The notes under the pieces are model-generated. The model saw only the letters and a program-made list of their open reading frames with translations. It did no database searches and was not told where the DNA came from. From positions 1 through 64,000 of the forward strand of contig CAUJNA010003732.1 of the NCBI GenBank assembly GCA_963377175.1: a DNA stretch of 64,000 nt, written 5' to 3'. Origin of the DNA: Effrenium voratum (Eukaryota > Sar > Dinophyceae > Suessiales > Symbiodiniaceae). Each line of letters begins with the position of its first letter. Position 1 is the first letter of the stretch. Below are positions 55,644 through 64,000 of the stretch, piece after piece. The position numbers were made by a program, and so were the translations under genes.

Positions 55644-58600
55644 TCACGAAGCATACCTGTCCCCAATGGACAGCCTATGGGTACGTCGACGGAACTCCTC
55701 GTCCAAGTTCTTCTGGGCTTCTCGTGCCCGGACACACTTCTTGTTGTAGTCCTCTGGCAACCAGTGCCCTTTCCGAAGGCACCAATCCAGCAGGGGTGTG
55801 TCGCATTTGTTCGGGTCGATGGCCGAGATGATGGCGCTCACGTTGACCGTGTAACCATTCTTGCCAAGGTTCAGGCCATCCCTCACGAATGATATATACT
55901 TACAGTTGAAAGCTAGTGCAAAACATCTGAAAATAATATCACCCACCGGGTGCACTCGGTCCTTGACCAGGAGCTTCATTTCTTCCTTGGTGACATCGAG
56001 GATTCTCGCTGCAATCCACAGCTTGTAGAATGTGTAAAGTCCCTCGCATTTGCACACCATCATACGAATATAATCTTCACGCTCCTCAACCGATCGGAAG
56101 GATCTCGTCCGAACATTCTCCGACTGAGAAATTTTCTTCGCTGTTGATGGTAAGAGTATACCTTCCTGATCCTGATCGGTGATGTTGGGGTACCTCTTGA
56201 AGTCATTGTGATAAGGGCAGCCCGGCCTCCCTTCGAGTCCGGCATTCATCGTTCTCTCCTCACCACCTTCAAACATCCCCCACATCTTGGACAGCTGGAG
56301 TGCGATAAATCCTGCCATGTACTGAGCCTCACGCGGCTCGTCAAGGCAGATCGCCATCCGTTGGGAACTTATAATGTCCCGTGACGCCAGATCGGTGTCG
56401 CGGTAATGCCAACCGCTGTCTTCCTCTTCTGACGCATAGCCGGATGTATATCCTTGCGTGTCCATGTCGTCATCTTCTCCCGGAACTTCCTCCGCTTCGT
56501 CTTCATCCTCCTGTGCTGCCGCATCGTGGTTAGCTTCTTCCTGTGCACGCCTGGCATCTCCAGAGACGTTGGGGTTTTGGTTGTCCTCCTCGTCATCGGA
56601 TTTGATGTGAATGTAGTATCTTCCGATGGAGATCAGTTGTGCCTCGCACTCCAGGCATAAGCAGAAGCAGGTGGGGATCGCGGTCGCACATGATGGACAT
56701 ATCCGGCACCTCAGTCCTTCCCATGTCTCATCATTCAGGATGACGACTTTGCTGATTTCGTCCCGGACCTCGTTGACCTGTGCATTGAACTCCTCCATCT
56801 TGTTGATTCGATAGAGTTCGCAGGCACGATTAACCATGTCAACGATGTAGTGCAGATTATCGGCACCTGTCTCAGTCTCCGGCATCCTCTCGCTGATCTT
56901 TGTGACGTTCTGGAGGAACATCGCTGCCGACTCTTGGGATGAGTTGACAAAGCCAGGGCAGATCTCGTTCTCCACACACTTCGAGTACGCTCTCTTGACG
57001 TCAGCGTACTCCAGGCGCTTCCCTCCGTTGCTTTTGCCAATCCAAATGGACTTGACCTCATAGAACGGGATCACGTCGAAGACCATGAAAGTCCCATTAG
57101 CCGCGACTCCAGCTCCATACCGCGCGAGGGTTGCACTGGGAATGTAGATGATCGCAATCGGATCCCCTCTCCTCACGTTCCGCAGCGTCGTCTTCGTCGC
57201 CACGTTCATCTCATCCCATGGAGCAAACGCTCCGAAGTGCAGTGCTAGCCTGTTGCCGCCATCGATTCCGCCGGGGACTAACCCACAGCGTACGATGCTT
57301 GGCAGGTTTTCCACATACGTCACATGGAATGCTCCTCCGAGAGAATCACCCATTCTTGCGGAATACCTATTCGCCAGTGCGGATGAGCTCATGAATCCAA
57401 AATCACTGTGACCAGTTGTGACTCGGATGCACCAAGGTCTGTACCATCCATCGCATCTGTTGAACATCCTGTCGATGTCGTCCCGATCCATGCCAGCTTT
57501 GGTCATTTCCTCCCTGGCCGCCCTCGTGTCGTTCGGGTTCATGATGCTTGGAAACCTTGCTGCCAGGACCTGAAATCTCGATTTCTTGTGTCCAGATTCC
57601 TGCCACTTGATCACCTCCATGATGCCCATGTATCGTTTCGCTCTCGAGGTGTTAGGTGGGAATATGTCGTTGTTCCGGTCGTCAATGACTGCATCAATGT
57701 CGACCCATCCACCTTCGTCGCACCTGAAAGCACTTCCTCGGCAATTGCCGATTTTGTGTCGAAGGACTCTGCATAGGTCGTGAGATAGCTGGTTTGCTTG
57801 GTCCCTTGTAGCAAATACCGAGCGATCATCACCAATCCTGCATAGTGGAGCACCGTCGAAAGGAGCAACGCAAAAATTGACACTCTTGCCAAGCTGCATC
57901 ACATCCACCTGCTCAAGGATGGCACCTATGGGAAAGTACCTGGGGTCAACAATAGACGCGTATGCCCATGGCAAATGCACATCACTCATGTCGCCGTACT
58001 TCGGGATGTAGCACGGGATGGTGTCGCATCCCATCTCAAGCGTCTTCTTGAACGTCCTGCTGTCCCCGCACGGGTTGTAGGTGAGGTCGACGCCACCACA
58101 TTGTAGTTCTCCTCCCTCAGCCGTGTCAGCCATCTCCACCAAGTTGATGGTGTAGCTGTACATCTCAATTGATTCTTTCCCTGCTTGTCCTCCTTTCTTT
58201 CTTTCCTTGGACGTTGATGAGGACGGTTCCTCCGTATCCCCCATGTCTTCATCAGATGAAACGGGGTCGCTGCTGAGTAGCTCACGGAGCATCTTCATCG
58301 CCTTCTCATTTCCAGCAGCCTCCTCAATGTCCTTGCAGTCGCCGTCGTGGGCCAGGTTCGCGCACTTCTTGCAGATCCCCATATCTCCCATGCACTTCTC
58401 CATTGACTCCAGGAATCCTAGTGCCGCTCTCCGCCCGTCGATCACTCGCTGCTTCTTGTCTTCCTTCTCAGCATTGGGCTGAGAACTTCGACTCGGGTCT
58501 GGTGCTTGACCAAGACCCTCATCTTCGCCCTCCGTGGCCTTTCTCTTGGAACCTTGTGCAGAGGGCTCGGTGATCAGGGATCGTGGATGTCTGGGCTTGA

Positions 58601-61600
58601 CCTTGTTCATGATGTCAAGCACCTCCTTCGTGGGCACGCCGAGCTGTGCGGACGGTCTGTTCCGCTTTCTGTTCTGGCCCGTCGTGTGGGTCACGTTCCC
58701 AGCGAGGTGTCGCACTATTGACTGCTCGAACTCCCTCTTGATCTTCCATGCATCCTTCCACAGTGGCAGTTCGTGCTGGAAGTACGACATCACCTCAAAG
58801 AATCCCAACACCATCTCGACGACGTCTCCCAAGGATTCCTCGTTCGTGGTTTGTCCCAGGAGTTCATACATCGTTCCTTGGTCGAGCACACTCTTGATCC
58901 AGGACGAATATGCCACATTGCCAAGATCCTTGCCTATCAAGAAGATGGACATCCTCTCCTCGACTCCCTCGGAATTCTTGCACACGATCACATCCCGGGA
59001 TGCGCACAATTGCTTCCCGTGACCGTTGTTGTAGAACTGCGCTGCTTGATCCACAGTCATGCTCACGAATCCCACGTGAGAAAGCTCCTTCTTCAGCCTT
59101 GAATACACGAGCTCCCGTATGATCGTGATCATGGCCTGGATATTGTTGACGTCCACCATGAGGTTTTGAAGGTCGGGGATTGCCACCACGCATTCCGCGA
59201 AGAGGCGCGTGTACATTTTCTTCCCCTCGATAGACATTGCAATACCGTTCGTGTCCGCGTTCCAGTTCGCGCAACAGTTCACGCAAGAAGAGGGATTGTA
59301 CTTCGAGTTCGGTCCGAGCACCTTCGACTTGCTCATCTGCATCTCTTTAGCGCAAAGTTCGCAGATAAACTTGCTGAGCTCCGTGACCGTATACCATCGA
59401 AGACGTGGATCACCGACATCGGCTTTCCCAAAAGCATCCTGCTCGCCGTGTCCTTCATCTTGCTGCTCTTGTTTCCTCTTCGACTGTGCAGTGAAGGTCG
59501 GCTTGTACTCGAAACTTCACCTTCGACTCCTCCATGTTCTTCGGGACGTTGAACCGAAGGTCGGGCTCGTTTATGCACGTCTCCTCCAGCTCACGCACAA
59601 ACGCGTTGCTTGGTGCGACCGCATCGATGGATTTCTCAATCAGCAGTCGCTTCAAGAGGAAATGTTGCAAGTTCGAGCTCCCAGGGATCTTGTAGTTCTT
59701 CCCTGTGAGCGCATGAACCACGCGCCACAGGCGATCGTTCTCGGTCACCAGCGCGCCTGCCGCCTTGCAGATCTCGCTAACCTTGTTGGCGATCGTCCCC
59801 AAGTCCCCTCTTCCACCATGGAAGGCAACATCGCGATTCACGCACACCACGACCAGGCCCTTGCATGTGTTGACGAGGTCAGATATCGCCTTCTGCAGGG
59901 AGTCGATGATGGGGTTGGCGGTCACCTGCCATCCGCATCCTCTCATGCACACCCATCATATAGCGACATCCAGATGTGCACCGACATTGGTGAGTCATCC
60001 ATGTCTCGCCTCCGCCGTTCAGCGATGAGCTTATCCAGCTTCTGCAATCGGGAGATGATATTCAACGTGTCGTTGGGTGAGGAGACTTGCTCACTCGACC
60101 CATAGTATGATCTCTCCTCGATGTTTGTCCATCCCTGTTCGTTGACCATCATCTGGAAGGTCTTCGTGCTCCCTTTCGAGTTGACGGCCCTCAGGGGCCA
60201 ATCCAGGACCAAGAAGCTCTTCTTGTGGATCATCATGTCGCGAATCGTCGCCTCGCCAATGGGGCTCCTCTTCTGCCTATTGATAATCCGGTTCAACTGT
60301 CCAGGTGCGTTGTCCGGGTTCTTCTCCGCCTGAATCAACGCGTTGATGGCTTTGGCGCCCGGAAGGCGTCCAGTAATCAAGCATCCTGTTTGGGCACACA
60401 AGAAAGCATACAGCTGTAGCCATGCCGCATTTCCCTTCCCAACATAGGAAAGAATGATCTTCTCCGCGCTGGTCTTCTCCTCGAAGTGCAATAGCGAAGA
60501 GGTCAGGCATCTCAGCATACACTCCCAATATGTTGCGTTCTTGCCTTCTGCAAGACACGGCCCAAATACAGTTTGTATGATTGGGTACCCCGTATTGTTG
60601 TCTATGTTGAATTTCACATTGACAGTCGCGCCGCCCAAAGTAATACCCCCTTCGAATGAAGTGTAGGTATCATGTCCAGCAGTTGGGTTGATAATTACCC
60701 ATCTGTCGTCGTCACCGCCAGAGTTCATTCGGAAAATGGAGTCGATGATCTCGTTGTCGATCTTGACAGCATCGCTGGCTTGCGACCCCCCACTTGGAGC
60801 TCCCGGCTGGGGGACTGACCCACCAGCGGTTTGACTCCTTTGTCCGGAGCTTGATGCCGACTTCTGCTGTCGCTCCGTCTTCCGCGGCGGCTCCGTCTTC
60901 GATGAGCCCATCACCCACCATGTCGGCTCTTCCCCAACCACGAAATCCTCGGGGTACTTCTCCAGTTCCCTCTCGATTTCATGAATCGTGCAGTATTTAT
61001 TCTGGAAGAAATCGATCATGACGTCCTTCTCGGCCTTCTTCTCGATCTCCTTCATCCAGCTTACCCACTTGCGCCGATCTTGGTTCTCAGCGGCCCTGTC
61101 AGCCGCGTGCGGTGCCAAACTGATGGAGTTGATGTTCATCGCAGGCAGCTTCGACTCATAGATCATATCGATGCACCATAGGAAATCCCTGGCGTACTCG
61201 ATCTCCCGGTAGAGATCGTTCAGCTCCCTTTTGTCTGGACGGAAATAAGCTGTATACGACTGATCTTTGGAGTCCTTCTCACCGAGCAATGGCTGCAATC
61301 TCCTCATGATGAACGATACGCACATGAGCGAATTGACCGCCCCGATGCACGCATCAGAGATGTCACTGGGGGTTGACCCACAGATCATCCAGCGCAATAG
61401 GTTGTTCTGGCTGGCATTCTCATCCCTCCTCAGTGCATATGCGAGGTTCTTCATCGATGCCTGCAGCTCATTCTGGTAGACCAACCCAAGGTCCCAATTC
61501 TTCTGGTAGTCGTCCTTGGAACCACGACCGTAGGAGTCGATCTTGGGAGCCTTGATCACGCTCAACGTGAACACTTTCCCCCAGTTTCGATCTCTGTACT

Positions 61601-62289
61601 TTGCAATTCTCCGATCGTGCCTCTCAAACTCTGCAGTCGTCTGGAACTCCTCGGAGCTCCTCCACCTTCTCGATGACGATGCCCTAGATGACTCGTCGCT
61701 GATGAATTCTTTGTATACCTCCCCAACCGGGGTGTCCTGGTGGAATGCAGCTTTGAACGACCGTTCATCGTTGTCCTCGGCCACGCCTAGTGCGAGATCC
61801 CAGATGTTCGCGATTGATCTCAACATATCCGCCCCTTCTATGCAGTACTTGGTTACGTTGAGCAACTCGGGGTTCTTCGCTAGCATCGTTGCCTCACCGC
61901 AAAGTTGGTTCAGCGCCGACACGATCTTCTTTCCCTTGCTGCAGAATTCCCTCCATCCAAGCATACATTCGTCGGCAGAAAGCTGTCCGAAAACTTTGCT
62001 GATGAACTCTAAGGCAACCCTCATAGACTGCCCTTCACCTTTCATCATCCCGCGGCCCTTGGCAGAATAAGTACGCTGAGTAGGCATAAATAGCAGGGAC
62101 GCCGATGTCCTCGATCCACTTTATGCACATGCCCAGGTCGCTGCCCATCTCCATTCTCTTGGGTATCCTCTTGCCTTCCTCGATGGCGTTCTTCACTAAG
62201 TTCCCCAAGAATATTGCCGCTTGTCTGGATTTCCCAACAGGCACGCAGAAGAACTCATTCGTATTGACGACAGTCGTATTGGCAGTCAT
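55644..62289 (-). CDS. Copia ORF2, copy 2, with an unbroken KptA/Tpt1 domain
   Basis: ORF2 starts at ATG 62289-62287, overlapping the ORF1 stop TGA 62288-62286, and ends at 55644. The last 1,232 codons (59342-55644) are one open frame that contains the whole KptA/Tpt1 domain at about 57800-57040, including DLCRVLRH, CIRVTTGHSDF and AFHVTYVEN, as well as the following Cys-rich and acidic parts. Frame breaks differ from those in copy 1: one C gained near 62067, one T lost near 59967 and one T gained near 59514. Because each break is intact in the other copy, the single long ORF2 is likely the original state. Confidence 0.8.
57040..57800 (-). CDS. KptA/Tpt1-like domain, copy 2
   Basis: About residues 515-765 of the open frame starting at 59342. 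All family landmarks listed for copy 1 are here without a frame break, including the CGLVPGG block that a two-base loss disrupts in copy 1. This is the better template for a profile search. Confidence 0.82.
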
Positions 62290-64000
62290 CTTGATGATAT
62301 TCTCCAGAACCAGGAAAACCCAAAATAAGCAGCTGCAAATAAAGCCACGGAATTGTCCCAATACGAGCCCAGTTTCTGATTGAGGTGATGAACTGCTCCA
62401 ACTCCTCTTCGAAACTTGGGGTTCGGGACTGGCCCAGCTCCCCGTTGGCACCAGAGGTTCGGGACTGACCCAGCACCTCGGTGGCACAGTCGGGGTGGTG
62501 CAATTTCACACGCAGTAGCTTGATGCTTCCGCGATCTCCCTCGCGTAATGCAAGCAAGAGCGAGTTTCAATGGTGCCGGTTTGAGGCACTTTGCTCGAGC
62601 ACGAAAACGGCGGAGGATCACACCCACAATTAACGACGTGTACAACTGGGTTTCTTTGGTTTCACGACCGGCACAAGGTCCATGCTCATGGTTTCCATTG
62701 CATTTCTTGGACAACGAGCCACCAAGTTCAAAGTTCCATGAGACAACTCTCCATGGTTTCTTGATTGGCATGGGTTTCTTTGCATATCTTTGTTTCAAGC
62801 CATAGCGACACCCATCAAACTCGTGACTAGTCCCATCATGAACAACCTCATGCAGTCTCTCGTCTTTCCAATAATCGCAACTTCCAGGCAACTCAAACAA
62901 AATCGCAGCTCGTTTTGTCATGGCATGCCGTTTGATTTCAACGAACCGTTCAAACAATCTCCAAAATTCTCTTTGTTTGGCCTCGATTTTCTCTGCGGTG
63001 TCAATTCCGCGAGTCTTGTTGAGGCGTGCCCATGATGATCCCCCCGTGCAAGGCCCGGCGAAGAACAACAAATCGGAAGGTTTGGTAAGCACATGTCTGG
63101 CGATTCTCCCCCCGTACTCGCTCAGTAAGTCATCAACCAGAGTTATGGTGACAACCTGCGGCCCGTCATGGCGGGCAAGAGCAGTGAACCAGTTACGTGG
63201 TTCGGAACATGCCATCAGCACGATAGGCCGAGCCAAGTCAACACTGTAAAGAGTGACGACTGTGCGAGTTCTCATACCAGGAAGCGAGACATGAACAGGA
63301 GCGCGAAGCACACCACCGTCATGTTTGACCATCGCGAGTTCAATACCCGGCGCTAACTGTGGTTTGTGCTTCACCGCAATGCGATACGGAACAAAACAAC
63401 GACCAGGGACAAGCTGCTCGTGATTGATATGCAGACAACGCATGAGCAATTTCAATCGGAGCAACGTTTCCAAAGCAAGGTCGTTAACACACTTCAACTC
63501 TATGCGCTCGTTCGACAGTTCTTCAACAAATGCGGCCAGCACGGACTGCATGTCAACATCCCCGGACCCGACGTGAATTGGTCGTGGCCGTGGAGACCGT
63601 TCCCGCGCCGGTGCAGCGACCGGTACGGGATGAAACTGCCAAACTGCGCGTTCAACCCAACCATCAATCCGCACACATTGTAGCCCCGGGTCAACTCTAT
63701 CCTCAACTTTGAGCCATGACCCATTCTTCAGAAACCAAGTGGAACGAAGCCACTTGCTCCCAAACGGTGTCATAACCGCGAGTGGAGGTTTCACACGCAT
63801 CAATCTGGGTCCCTTGGCAACAACAACCGGATCATGTCCTTCATGCTCATGCAATCCCTCTTTAGATGTTAATCCAGACCACCATAGGTCCGGGGGCATG
63901 ATCGGTATGTGTGTGTACGGAAATGTTGGAACTCCGTCAACTGTCCCCGAAGCGGTCTGCATGGTCCCCTTTATGGGATCTCACGTGGGTGTGAGCGCCT
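62286..64000 (-). CDS. C-terminal module of copia ORF1, copy 2 (partial)
   Basis: Continuous from about 63980 to the TGA at 62288-62286, with FFAGPCTGGSSWARLNK, ILFELPGSCDYW and CNGNHEHGPCAGRETKE blocks as in copy 1. Here the frame ends in FSWFWRISSR and overlaps the ORF2 start. A TGA at 63983-63981 replaces a Cys codon (TGT) of copy 1, so this copy also carries a nonsense change in ORF1. The upstream Pol is outside the window. Confidence 0.65.

Larger units (their letters stand above)
54669..64000 (-). mobile_element. Giant Ty1/copia retrotransposon, copy 2 (3' part, runs off the window)
   Basis: Second copy of the element at 8414-26499, in reverse orientation, with its 3' LTR at 54669-55017. 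The window end corresponds to about position 17170 of copy 1, so LTR, ORF2 and the C-terminal module of ORF1 are present and Gag-Pol is missing. Identity to copy 1 is very high by eye. It is nested in an older copia relic. Confidence 0.95.

Overview
The window looks like dinoflagellate nuclear DNA. The evidence is a relic of the dinoflagellate trans-spliced leader at 2572-2593, short TTTAGGG-type runs, a head-to-tail array of near-identical genes, a modular polyketide synthase whose inferred exon joints use GC as well as GT-like donors, and dinoflagellate-style Ty1/copia and LINE elements whose Gag carries CCCH zinc fingers. No tRNA, rRNA or CRISPR array was seen. Most of the window is retroelements and repeats; the only host genes I can support are the tandem SAP-domain genes and the 3' part of a polyketide synthase gene.

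Layout. 1-2570: tandem repeats, mainly a 19-bp unit. 2572-28091: a LINE-type retroelement (plus strand) that begins with a spliced-leader relic and a C5-cytosine DNA methyltransferase, continues through long ORF1-like regions and a coiled coil, and ends in an apurinic-type endonuclease with no reverse transcriptase. It is split inside its coding sequence, at 8413, by an 18,086-bp Ty1/copia element (8414-26499) with 349-bp LTRs that differ at two positions and a perfect 5-bp target duplication (CAGGG). 28092-29100: unassigned minus-strand reading frames. 29101-35470: a strongly AT-rich island with a ~920-bp direct repeat, smaller repeats and TAG-trinucleotide DNA. 35470-39440: three tandem 1255-bp units, each with a SAP plus DUF6434-like gene (minus strand). 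42460-52161: exons of a KR-ACP-TE polyketide synthase end (minus strand), with a ~5.8-kb intron full of palindromes and satellites. 52536-54668: a decayed, different Ty1/copia gag-protease. 54669-64000: a second copy of the giant copia element in opposite orientation, inserted in that relic and running off the window.

The most unusual system is the giant copia element. ORF1 is Gag (coiled coil, acidic tract, two CCCH fingers), protease (DTG), integrase (HHCC and D,D,E), reverse transcriptase (YVDD), RNase H and a C-terminal module with a methyltransferase-like PC motif. ORF1 ends in a TGA that overlaps the ATG of ORF2 (ATGA). ORF2 encodes about 2,200 residues, mostly unrecognised, but contains a convincing KptA/Tpt1-family RNA 2'-phosphotransferase domain. 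Both copies preserve this layout. Single-base indels interrupt each copy at different places, so the two copies together define the arrangement. A 12-bp motif (TGGGTCAGTCCC) recurs through the element in two reading frames and in the 3' UTR.

Both retroelements therefore carry nucleic-acid-modifying domains: the LINE a DNA methyltransferase, the copia element an RNA-repair-type enzyme plus a possible methyltransferase-like module. Their activity is inferred from motifs only.
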